Shown here: piece by piece, positions 1 to 8,111 of the stretch
How positions within the stretch are numbered: the first letter of the stretch is position 1
Layout of the letters: each line of letters begins with the position of its first letter
From: Flavobacteriaceae bacterium
GTDB taxonomy: Bacteria > Bacteroidota > Bacteroidia > Flavobacteriales > Flavobacteriaceae
Direction: 5' to 3'
Length of the DNA stretch: 41,255 bases
Assembly (NCBI GenBank): GCA_029939235.1
Contig: JAOZTG010000009.1
Span: 1-41,255, forward strand
Translations under genes and position numbers: made by a program
The notes under the pieces: generated by a model
Database searches by the model: none
Seen by the model: only the letters and a program-made list of their open reading frames with translations
What the model was told of the DNA's origin: nothing

Positions 1-12
1 TTCTCGGTTTTA

Positions 13-120
13 CTAAGTTTTTATTTTCTTTAGAATATCAAATTCTTGAAGGCCACCCTTCAATCAAGCAATATCAAATAATGTTTCATTAGCTTTTCCA
101 TTAAATTCGTGGTCGTACCT
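13..120 (-). pseudogene. Possible degenerate coding remnant
   Basis: One minus-strand frame reads as ordinary protein (a Tyr-Asp-His-Glu-Phe start, then Glu-Thr-Leu-Phe-Asp-Ile-Ala), is broken by an in-frame TGA, and continues in the same frame with Gly-Gly-Leu-Gln-Glu-Phe-Asp-Ile-Leu-Lys-Lys before a TAG. A TAA lies just upstream and there is no start codon. The family is not recognised. It could equally be chance open sequence; the segment is short. Confidence 0.15.
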
Positions 121-173
121 TAAAATTTAAAAAAATAAATAACAGATACAAAATAAAAATAATCAAAACTTTT

Positions 174-208
174 GTAAAACAAAAAATGCGGGTTTTCACC
201 CGCATTTT
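174..208 (-). terminator. Rho-independent terminator of glgP
   Basis: An 11-bp perfect inverted repeat (183-193 with 198-208, core GCGGG/CCCGC) encloses a 4-base loop. Read on the minus strand the loop is GAAA, and the stem is followed by a T-rich run (TTTTTTGTTTT). It sits 20 bases after the glgP stop codon. Confidence 0.85.
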
Positions 209-227
209 ACCTGTCTTATTTTATAAT

Positions 228-1871
228 TTACTTAAAAAGTTTATTATAATAGTCTGTTGCCATTCTGTTACTTGTAAATTCAGGAATCACATCATCTATA
301 CCGTTAAATACAATTTCCGACCATTCTTTTGGCTTGTCATAATACGTTGGCAATACCTTATTCTCTAAAATTTCATATAAATTATCAGCATCTAATTTAT
401 CTTGCTCCCATACTGGTAATTTATGATCCAATTCTGGTAAAACAAAGCTATTTTCTCCATCTTTAGCAAATTCAGGAATCCATCCGTCATTGATAGAAAC
501 ATTTACCGATCCATTCATTGCAGCAGTCATACCACTTGTACCGGAAGCTTCACGTGTAATTCTTGGAGTGTTCAACCATATATCTGATCCTGTTTTCGTT
601 TCTCTTGAAAGGTCAATTTCATAACCAACAAGGACAGCTAAATTAGATTTGAATTTTGAAATATTCACCAAATGATTAAAAATATCAATTGCATAGTAAT
701 CATAAGGATAAGGTTTCCCTGCCCAAATGATCTGGATAGGATATTTTTCGTTAGTGATCAACCTTTCAAAACGCTCTATATCGTGTAACAAAAGATCTGC
801 TCTTTTGTATCCTGCAAATCTTCTCGCCCAAACGATAGTAAACACATTAGGGTCAAACATTTTCATAGTTTGATTTGAAACTACTTCAAAAAGTTCTTTT
901 TTTAATTCAATTTTTCTTTCTCTAAAAGCTTTTGCATTTCTTTTTTTCCAGATCTTTTTAATCTCAGTATCCTGCCAGAATTTTTGATTCTGTGCATTGG
1001 TTATTGGAATGATCTTACAAATACCTTCGTAATCTTTCCACATATCATTAGAAACCTTTGCATGCAATTTTGAAACAGCATTTGCTTTTTTAGCCATTCT
1101 TAAGGCTGACACCGTATAGTTGATATTACCATCATTAACAGATTCTTTCGCAAGTTCTTCATCATTCAACCTTCTACCAAAAAAACCACAACGATTTAAA
1201 TGACGTGCATCTCTTTCTTCATTTCCTGCTTTTTCTGGAGTATGAGTAGTAAATACCATCTGGTTCTTTTTTACACCCTGATCTCGTAGATAATAAAATG
1301 CAGGTAAGGCATGTCCTTCATTTAAATGATAGATATCTGAACCACCAAGAGCTTCTACAACTTTTGCCCCTGCAATTCCCAAAACAATACTTTGAGAAAT
1401 ACGAGTCAACTCATTTGCATCATAAAGATAATTGGTAATTGTTTTAGAAAGAAAGTCATTTCCTTCTACATCTGTTGATAAAAAGTACATTGGAACAGTT
1501 CCAAATATTTCCGGTTTTAGCACGTAAGCACGTACCTTTACTGAAGGATTGTCATGTATTTTTACATCTACTTCAATACCAGAATATTCTAAAAAGTTAT
1601 AATTTTTTTCGATAAAATTTACACGAAGTGTCTGGTCTTCATTTCTTCCCTGATCATAATAGCCATATTTCCATAACATTCCAATTCCGATCATATTTTG
1701 CTTCAATTCAAATCCTGAACGCATATGTGATCCTGCTAAAAAGCCTAATCCACCGGAATAGATCTTTAATGCCTGATGAATCCCAAATTCCATACTAAAA
1801 TATGCAGCTCTTTTCTCAAATTCCTTTGCCGGCTTATACGGATGATACCATTTATTATATTTACTTGTCAT
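228..1871 (-). CDS. glgP: Short alpha-glucan phosphorylase-like protein (GT35) with PLP lysine replaced
   Basis: The 547-residue protein belongs to the glycogen/alpha-glucan phosphorylase family (GT35), in the short branch typified by Thermotoga AgpA. Visible family signatures are HLNEGHA, HTPEKAGNE, the phosphate-site-like ARRFAGYKR and the late motif EASGTSGM. Phosphorylases release glucose-1-phosphate from glucan ends using a PLP cofactor held on a lysine directly after this last motif (GTxxMK in the family). Here that position is Thr449 (codon ACT), so the Schiff-base lysine is missing. The protein is also shorter than E. coli GlgP (about 815 residues). It is last in the glucan cluster but has its own promoter (1902-1930) and terminator. 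Family assignment is secure; catalytic activity is uncertain, and a regulatory or altered role is possible. It has no signal peptide and is probably cytoplasmic. Confidence 0.85.
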   Translation of the reverse strand: MTSKYNKWYHPYKPAKEFEKRAAYFSMEFGIHQALKIYSGGLGFLAGSHMRSGFELKQNMIGIGMLWKYGYYDQGRNEDQTLRVNFIEKNYNFLEYSGIEVDVKIHDNPSVKVRAYVLKPEIFGTVPMYFLSTDVEGNDFLSKTITNYLYDANELTRISQSIVLGIAGAKVVEALGGSDIYHLNEGHALPAFYYLRDQGVKKNQMVFTTHTPEKAGNEERDARHLNRCGFFGRRLNDEELAKESVNDGNINYTVSALRMAKKANAVSKLHAKVSNDMWKDYEGICKIIPITNAQNQKFWQDTEIKKIWKKRNAKAFRERKIELKKELFEVVSNQTMKMFDPNVFTIVWARRFAGYKRADLLLHDIERFERLITNEKYPIQIIWAGKPYPYDYYAIDIFNHLVNISKFKSNLAVLVGYEIDLSRETKTGSDIWLNTPRITREASGTSGMTAAMNGSVNVSINDGWIPEFAKDGENSFVLPELDHKLPVWEQDKLDADNLYEILENKVLPTYYDKPKEWSEIVFNGIDDVIPEFTSNRMATDYYNKLFK

Positions 1872-1901
1872 TGATTTTCTTATTTAAAAATTAGTAAGCG
1901 G

Positions 1902-1930
1902 CAAAAATAGCATTAATTATTTGATTACAA
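1902..1930 (-). promoter_or_regulatory. Bacteroidota-type promoter of glgP
   Basis: On the minus strand TTG (1928-1930) is separated by 18 bases from TATTTTTG (1902-1909), a full match to the Bacteroidota TTG / TAnnTTTG pattern. The expected start of transcription is about 25 bases before the glgP ATG. Together with the terminator at 2044-2073 it makes glgP a separate transcription unit. Confidence 0.65.
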
Positions 1931-2037
1931 CATTTAGAAATGGTTAATTCCTTGTAAATTACATTGAAAAAAGTCTTGATTAGTTCATTTATTAAAATAA
2001 GCAGAGCACTTCTTAATTATTATAAAATATCTCCATA

Positions 2038-2073
2038 TAAATCAAAATCCAACATTTAAAGCTGTTGGATTTT
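2038..2073 (-). terminator. Terminator downstream of GH31 gene
   Basis: A 10-bp perfect inverted repeat, AAAATCCAAC (2044-2053) with GTTGGATTTT (2064-2073), has a 10-base loop and runs into a T-rich stretch on the minus strand. It lies 30 bases after the alpha-glucosidase stop codon. Confidence 0.7.
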
Positions 2074-2103
2074 AATAATTTGTTAATTAATAATTGGTTT
2101 AAT

Positions 2104-4506
2104 TTATTCTCCTATAATATGAAGTTCCATAAATTCCTTAGATACGGTAATAGTATTGTCTCCGTTCACTTTTAGATCTTTTAAATCAAAATCGCTGTTA
2201 TCAATTTGAATTTTACTTATTTTAAACGGAACGCCATGCAACCTGATCTTAAAAGTTTTATAGGAAGTGATAAACTTTCCAAATTTATGTTGCTGAATGA
2301 TCAATTCATTTGATTTTCCAACTAAAGTAAAATTCCGCAAACTGAAACGTCCTTTTTTATAATCGTACCCATCATTTGCATCCTCATATAAAAAGTTCTT
2401 CTCTTTTCCCTTTTTATAATAAACATCAAGGGTCATTTCTTCTATTTCTTTTTCACCAACATATTGCTGCACAGGATATTTAGGAAGTATAGCACCTTCT
2501 TTGATAAAAATTGGCATGGAATCTATATCAGCTTCCACTCGCATTTCTTTGCCTCCTTTTATAAACTCATCCGACCAGAAATTATACCAGTTTCCTTTTG
2601 GAAGATACATTCTTCTGCCTTGAGCGTTAGGTTCCATAATCGGGCAAACTAATATATTTTCACCAAAAATAAACTCATCATTTCTGTCATAGGTTTGATG
2701 ATCATCCTGATCAAACAATACCAATGATTTTACAATTGGAATTCCTTCATTGATATATCTCCAAAAAGCAGTATAAATATAGGGAAGCAACTGATAACGA
2801 AGTTCAATAAATTTTCTGACAATATTTATCACATCTTCATCAAATGACCATGGTTCCTGATTACCGTGATCACCAGACGAGTGTGCCCTGCAAAAAGGAT
2901 GGAACACACCTAGTTGTACCCACCTTGTATATAATTCACCTGTTGGTTGCTCAGCAAAACCTCCGATATCCGAACCTACAAAAGAATAACCTGAAAGGCT
3001 CATTCGCTGTGCCTGAATATTAGCGATCCATAAATGATCCCAGGTTGCTATGTTATCACCTGTCCATGTTGAAGTATATCTTTGTGTACCCGAATAAGCA
3101 GAACGCGTAATAACAAATGGTCGTTTTGGATAGGAGTATTTTTTCAACCCTTCATAAGTAGCTTTTGCCATTTGCATACCATAAATGTTATGGGCTTTTC
3201 TATGACTACATGGGTTTCCATCATAATCATGTCGAACATCAATTGGAAATGTTTTATTCGGAACCTCCATTACTGCCGGCTCATTCATATCGTTCCACAC
3301 TCCTTTTACTCCTATATCATCGATCAGTTCTTTAAATAAACCCGACCACCATTTTCTTACTTTCGGATTTGTATAATCCGGAAAATAACATTCACCGGGC
3401 CAGACCTTACCTTTCATGTATGGTCCATCTGCTCGTTTACAAAAATAATCATTTTCAATACCTTCCTGATAAATGCTATAATCTTCATCAATTTTAATTC
3501 CCGGATCAATGATAGCTACCGTTTTAAAACCGTCATCCAGTAATTCCTTTACCATTTTTTTAGGATTTGGAAAATACTCTTTGTTCCATGTAAAACACCT
3601 AAACCCCTCCATATAATCAATATCTAAATATATTGCATCACAGGGAATTTGTAATTCTCTAAACTTACTGGCAACTTCTTTTACTTTTGACTCGGGATAA
3701 TAACTCCATTTACATTGATGAAAACCCAATGTCCAAAGCGGTGGCAATTCTGGTGCACCAGTAAGATCAGAATAACTTCCCACTACATCGATCATTTTTG
3801 GACCGTAGATAAAATAGTAATTCATTTCACCTCCCTGAGCCCAAAAACTTGTTATATGGCGCTGCTCATGACAAAAGTCAAAAAATGATCTAAATGAATT
3901 ATCAAAGAAAATACCGTAAGCCTTTTTATCGTGTAATGCAGTATAAAAAGGAATGGTTTTATAAATAGGATCTGTATTTCTTTCAAATGCATAGGAATCT
4001 GTTACCCAGTTCTCAAATCTCTTTCCTCTTAAATTGGATTGAACAGGCTTGTCTCCCATACCGTAATAACTTTCACCACTTGGTGCAGCTTTACTCATTT
4101 TTACTATATCTCCACCAAATTCATAATTTTCTTCCCAATGGAAACCTGAATCATCTTCAGAGATCAAGGATCCATCCACAGCATCAAAAATTGCCACACG
4201 CAAATCTATCTTATGTATCTGACATCTTAATTTTGAAGTAATTACCTCATAATAATCATCACTGTCTTTTGTACTTAAGTGATTATACCCTCTACTTGCA
4301 TTTTCATCAATGGCATAAGAAAAATCTTTTTCGAAATTTGATTTTGTAGTATATCTAAATCTCAAAATACTGTCTCTAAAAACAGTTAGCTGCAGAACAA
4401 CATTATTATCTGTGGTAAAATAAAAAGTATCTACGTCCTTTTTACAGGTTACAACTTTTGAAGGGTATTGATTTCCTTTTCTATCTATCTCGGTATTTAT
4501 AATCAT
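2104..4506 (-). CDS. Alpha-glucosidase, glycoside hydrolase family 31
   Basis: The 800-residue GH31 enzyme probably hydrolyses alpha-linked glucose from the ends of malto-oligosaccharides or glucan. The nucleophile motif GVWNDMNEPA places the catalytic Asp at residue 406. The acid/base motif WTGDN places the second Asp at residue 484, followed by GSDIGGF, all typical of GH31 alpha-glucosidases. The C-terminal 150 or so residues look like the beta-sandwich domains usual in the family. No signal peptide is seen, so a cytoplasmic role in glucan or maltose turnover is likely. It lies 67 bases after glgB, apparently in the same transcript, which ends at the hairpin at 2044-2073. Exact linkage preference (alpha-1,4, alpha-1,6 or other) cannot be read from sequence. 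GH31 also contains xylosidases and transferases, but the cluster favours a glucosidase. Confidence 0.9.
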   Translation of the reverse strand: MIINTEIDRKGNQYPSKVVTCKKDVDTFYFTTDNNVVLQLTVFRDSILRFRYTTKSNFEKDFSYAIDENASRGYNHLSTKDSDDYYEVITSKLRCQIHKIDLRVAIFDAVDGSLISEDDSGFHWEENYEFGGDIVKMSKAAPSGESYYGMGDKPVQSNLRGKRFENWVTDSYAFERNTDPIYKTIPFYTALHDKKAYGIFFDNSFRSFFDFCHEQRHITSFWAQGGEMNYYFIYGPKMIDVVGSYSDLTGAPELPPLWTLGFHQCKWSYYPESKVKEVASKFRELQIPCDAIYLDIDYMEGFRCFTWNKEYFPNPKKMVKELLDDGFKTVAIIDPGIKIDEDYSIYQEGIENDYFCKRADGPYMKGKVWPGECYFPDYTNPKVRKWWSGLFKELIDDIGVKGVWNDMNEPAVMEVPNKTFPIDVRHDYDGNPCSHRKAHNIYGMQMAKATYEGLKKYSYPKRPFVITRSAYSGTQRYTSTWTGDNIATWDHLWIANIQAQRMSLSGYSFVGSDIGGFAEQPTGELYTRWVQLGVFHPFCRAHSSGDHGNQEPWSFDEDVINIVRKFIELRYQLLPYIYTAFWRYINEGIPIVKSLVLFDQDDHQTYDRNDEFIFGENILVCPIMEPNAQGRRMYLPKGNWYNFWSDEFIKGGKEMRVEADIDSMPIFIKEGAILPKYPVQQYVGEKEIEEMTLDVYYKKGKEKNFLYEDANDGYDYKKGRFSLRNFTLVGKSNELIIQQHKFGKFITSYKTFKIRLHGVPFKISKIQIDNSDFDLKDLKVNGDNTITVSKEFMELHIIGE

Positions 4507-4573
4507 AATAAACTCATTATTTCATTTCAATTTACAAAAGAAGCGAAATTTAACAATAGAAAAAAATATTATT

Positions 4574-6478
4574 TTACATTATTTTAAAGGCAATCATTGC
4601 CAATGGTGGTAGCGTAATTTCAGTTGAATATCTCCTGTTATCCCAATCTTTTTTCTCTATACTTAATTTTTTGGCATTACTTATTCCACTACCCTGGTAC
4701 TTTTTAAAGTCACTGTTTAAAATTTGTTTCAAACTTCCTTTTCGCGGTAAGCCAATCCTGTAATTTTTTCTTACTACTGAGGTAAAATTACAAACAACAA
4801 TTATATCATTTACCTTATCATGCCCCTTACGGATATAAGAAATAACCGAATTCTCACTCTCACTAAAATTGATCCATTCAAAGCCTTCACCACTAAATGC
4901 TTTTTCATACAGAGCCGGAGTATCTTTATATAATTTATTTAAATCCTTCAGAAAAGTTTGTAGACCTTTATGTATTGGATATTCTAATAAGTGCCAGTCC
5001 AAACTTTGATCAAAATTCCATTCAGAAGACTGTCCGAACTCAGCTCCCATAAACAAAAGTTTTGTTCCAGGATGTGTATACATATAGCCATACATCAATC
5101 TTAAATTTGCAAATTTTTGCCATTCATCACCCGGCATTTTATTCAATAAAGATTTTTTACCATACACTACTTCATCATGTGAAAGTGGTAAAACAAAATT
5201 TTCAGAAAAAGCATACGCTAAACTAAATGTGATCTCATTTTGATGATGTTTTCTATATATAGGATCCTTTGAAAAATACTCCAAAGTATCATGCATCCAA
5301 CCCATCATCCATTTCATTCCAAAACCTAAACCACCTAATTCTACAGGCTTAGTAACTCCGGGAAATGCCGTAGATTCTTCTGCAATGGTTTGTATGCCTT
5401 CAAAGTTTTCATAAACTCCCTGATTAAAATCTTTTAAAAATGAAATTGCATCTAAATTTTCTCTTTCTCCAAATTCATTTGGCTCCCATTCACCATCTTC
5501 TCTTGAATAATCCAGATATATCATAGATGCCACAGCATCTACACGTAAACCGTCAACATGATATTTGTCCAGCCAGAAAAATGCGTTGCTAATTAAAAAT
5601 GAACGAACTTCATTTCGACCATAATTAAAGATCAGACTTTTCCAGTCAGGATGATATCCTTTTCTTCTATCAGGATGCTCATATAAATGACTTCCATCAA
5701 AAAAGCCTAAGCCGTGATCATCTGATGGAAAATGAGATGGCACCCAATCAAATATAACGCCTATGTCATTTTTATGTAATTGATCGATCAAAAACATAAG
5801 ATCTTTAGGAGATCCAAAACGAGAAGTTGGTGCAAAATAACCAACAATCTGATATCCCCAGGAAGGATCATACGGATACTCCATCACCGGCATAAATTCA
5901 ACATGCGTAAAATGCATTTCTTTTAAATATTTCACCAGTTTATCTGCTAAATCAGTGTAACTTAAAAAACTATCATCTTCGTTTCGCATCCATGAACCCA
6001 TGTGCATTTCATAAACAGCATATGGTTTATCGAGGCTATTCTTATCTTTTCTGTAAGACATCCAGTCGGCATCTTTCCAGTCATATCCTTCTATATTTTT
6101 TACAACAGAAGCTGTATTTGGCGGATTCTCACAAAAAAACGCATAAGGATCTGCCTTTTCTGTTTCAACAAAATTATGAGATTTAATTTTGAACTTATAC
6201 CGCATTCCTTCCTCAGCATCTGGAATAAAACCTTCCCATATTCCTGATTCATCCCAGCGAACATTTAACTGATGTTGTTTAGCATTCCAGTAATTAAAAT
6301 CGCCTACTACGGAAACAGATTTTGCCGTAGGTGCCCAAACAGAAAAATACACTCCTTTTTCACCTTCCAATTCCATGGAATGTGCTCCAAATTTTTCATA
6401 TAGTCTGTAGTGTTTCCCTCCCTTAAAAAGGTTGATATCGAAGTCTGTGAACAGACTAAATGATTTTACTTTTGCCAT
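4574..6478 (-). CDS. glgB: 1,4-alpha-glucan branching enzyme (GH13)
   Basis: The 634-residue GlgB introduces alpha-1,6 branches into linear alpha-1,4-glucan. An N-terminal CBM48 immunoglobulin-like domain (roughly residues 25-120, with YFSVWAPTAKSVSVVGDFN) precedes a GH13 barrel with all four conserved regions: DWVPSHF, GLRVDAVASM (nucleophile Asp314), IAEEST (acid/base Glu367) and LPLSHDEVV. A C-terminal beta domain ends the protein. The gene begins 4 bases after the maltokinase stop, so the two are almost certainly cotranscribed. In a GlgE-type pathway it would branch the chains extended by maltosyl transfer. Length and motifs are standard. Confidence 0.96.
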   Translation of the reverse strand: MAKVKSFSLFTDFDINLFKGGKHYRLYEKFGAHSMELEGEKGVYFSVWAPTAKSVSVVGDFNYWNAKQHQLNVRWDESGIWEGFIPDAEEGMRYKFKIKSHNFVETEKADPYAFFCENPPNTASVVKNIEGYDWKDADWMSYRKDKNSLDKPYAVYEMHMGSWMRNEDDSFLSYTDLADKLVKYLKEMHFTHVEFMPVMEYPYDPSWGYQIVGYFAPTSRFGSPKDLMFLIDQLHKNDIGVIFDWVPSHFPSDDHGLGFFDGSHLYEHPDRRKGYHPDWKSLIFNYGRNEVRSFLISNAFFWLDKYHVDGLRVDAVASMIYLDYSREDGEWEPNEFGERENLDAISFLKDFNQGVYENFEGIQTIAEESTAFPGVTKPVELGGLGFGMKWMMGWMHDTLEYFSKDPIYRKHHQNEITFSLAYAFSENFVLPLSHDEVVYGKKSLLNKMPGDEWQKFANLRLMYGYMYTHPGTKLLFMGAEFGQSSEWNFDQSLDWHLLEYPIHKGLQTFLKDLNKLYKDTPALYEKAFSGEGFEWINFSESENSVISYIRKGHDKVNDIIVVCNFTSVVRKNYRIGLPRKGSLKQILNSDFKKYQGSGISNAKKLSIEKKDWDNRRYSTEITLPPLAMIAFKIM

Positions 6479-6482
6479 AGGT

Positions 6483-8111
6483 TTATTTATTAATTATATT
6501 AGATATTCCCTTTAAAGGAATTAAGGCCCAACGCGGACGCGAATTTAATTCATATCCTAATTCATATACTGCTTTTTCTAACAAGCAGTATTTTAAAATA
6601 AAATCACGTTCCTGTTTATACCCTATATTTAAATTTGCTTCTAAAATTGCTACAATATATGTTTCTAAAAATATACTTGTAAAATAAGAATATAATATTT
6701 CAGCAGCCTTAAATAATGATTCTTGTGATTGATTAAATTTTTCACCATTGTTAAAGATCGTTGCATAAATTGCGTAGTGAAAAGACCTAAACATTCCTGC
6801 TACATCTTTTAATGGTGGTTGTTTTACTTTTCTGTCTCTAATGGTACTTTCGGGTTCACCTTCAAAATCCAAAATGTAAAAATCATCTTCTTTAACCAGT
6901 ATTTGCCCTAAATGATAATCACCATGAACTCTTATTCGTTCCCCTTTCAACTTTGTCCAGTCAAAATTCACAAAGCGCTTTCTTATACTATTTTTATTAT
7001 TTAAAAACTCCTTTGCTAATGCTAAGGTTAAACCATCCAGTTTATGCATGTTATTTTCAATAGCATTCAACCTGTTTTGAAATTGATGGAGTAATCTATT
7101 CTTTAACCAAACCGTATAATCGCCGTTGAAATGTGTTGTTGTAAAAGCTGTATCCTCAAACTCAGACCCCAACACAATATGCATTTCAGCAGTACGATTA
7201 GCTAAAACCTGGATTTTTTGGAATAAATTTATTCCTACCCAATCAATAATTTGCCCCGGTATATGATCAATTCTCAATCTTGCATACAATTCATTTTCCG
7301 GTAATGAATTTATATCAATATTTTTATATTCTAAGTTAGAGAATACCGTTTTAAGTTCATTTAACATATACTCCCATGCATCTCCTTGATTAGGAACCAA
7401 TTTTTGCATTAAGGCTATGGAAATAAATTCTTTCTCAGAATCAATTATATTTATACTTCCCTGATAAGCCGGTGTGTTTTTAAAACCTTTCTTATCTGAT
7501 AAAAAGCAACTCATTTCATAATCAGGATTTTTGTTAGAAAAAATCCTTCTAAAGAATTTTAATATAAATTTTTCATTATAAACAATAGAGGTATTACTTT
7601 GTTCCAGTCCTAATAACCTTGATGACTCATAAACAACATTTGTAAATGATTCACTTTTATGATATTGAACCCTTGACCGATCATTAGGGTGAGCCTTAAT
7701 GATCTTTTCAAATACAAGTTTCCTAAATGCCTCCAAATTGATTGCATCTATAATATAACCTTGTTGATTATTTATATTAATTGGAAGAATTCTGTCTTGC
7801 ATAGCAAAACTCTCATCTGTTACAAAAGCTATTGGTAAAAAATAATGTTGATAAAAAGCTTCAACAAAATTAATTTCTAAGATCAAACCATAATATACTT
7901 CGCCTTCATTTTGAATTCTAAAATAATCTGAAAGTTCTATATACTTTAACTTGCTCGCTTTTCCTCCGTACCAACGTTGTTTTACAATATAATCTTCTAA
8001 AATATCGGAAAGAAAAACTTTAACAAAATCTTTATTGTCCAATAACTCTTCCCACTTTTCACCAAAATGGAAGGGAGATTGCAATATATTTTTTGTTTTT
8101 TTTTCAGACAT
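6483..8111 (-). CDS. Maltokinase (stand-alone Mak/Pep2 type)
   Basis: The 542-residue protein matches maltokinase, which makes maltose-1-phosphate from maltose and ATP. The N-terminal cap contains the family signature VKQRWYGGKASK (about residues 43-54). The kinase-like C-terminal lobe carries HGDYHLGQ (catalytic Asp398) and DFEGEP, the metal-binding pair seen in maltokinases and aminoglycoside-phosphotransferase-like folds. In many bacteria this domain is fused to trehalose synthase (TreS); here it is separate and no TreS gene is in the window. It starts directly after the glgE stop and is followed by glgB after 4 bases, tying it to the maltose-1-phosphate route. The substrate is inferred from family and context. 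Confidence 0.85.
   Translation of the reverse strand: MSEKKTKNILQSPFHFGEKWEELLDNKDFVKVFLSDILEDYIVKQRWYGGKASKLKYIELSDYFRIQNEGEVYYGLILEINFVEAFYQHYFLPIAFVTDESFAMQDRILPININNQQGYIIDAINLEAFRKLVFEKIIKAHPNDRSRVQYHKSESFTNVVYESSRLLGLEQSNTSIVYNEKFILKFFRRIFSNKNPDYEMSCFLSDKKGFKNTPAYQGSINIIDSEKEFISIALMQKLVPNQGDAWEYMLNELKTVFSNLEYKNIDINSLPENELYARLRIDHIPGQIIDWVGINLFQKIQVLANRTAEMHIVLGSEFEDTAFTTTHFNGDYTVWLKNRLLHQFQNRLNAIENNMHKLDGLTLALAKEFLNNKNSIRKRFVNFDWTKLKGERIRVHGDYHLGQILVKEDDFYILDFEGEPESTIRDRKVKQPPLKDVAGMFRSFHYAIYATIFNNGEKFNQSQESLFKAAEILYSYFTSIFLETYIVAILEANLNIGYKQERDFILKYCLLEKAVYELGYELNSRPRWALIPLKGISNIINK

Noticed and set aside
186-368. 60-codon plus-strand frame over the glgP 3' end
   Set aside because: It begins inside the terminator hairpin and runs antisense through glgP codons, with no family resemblance.
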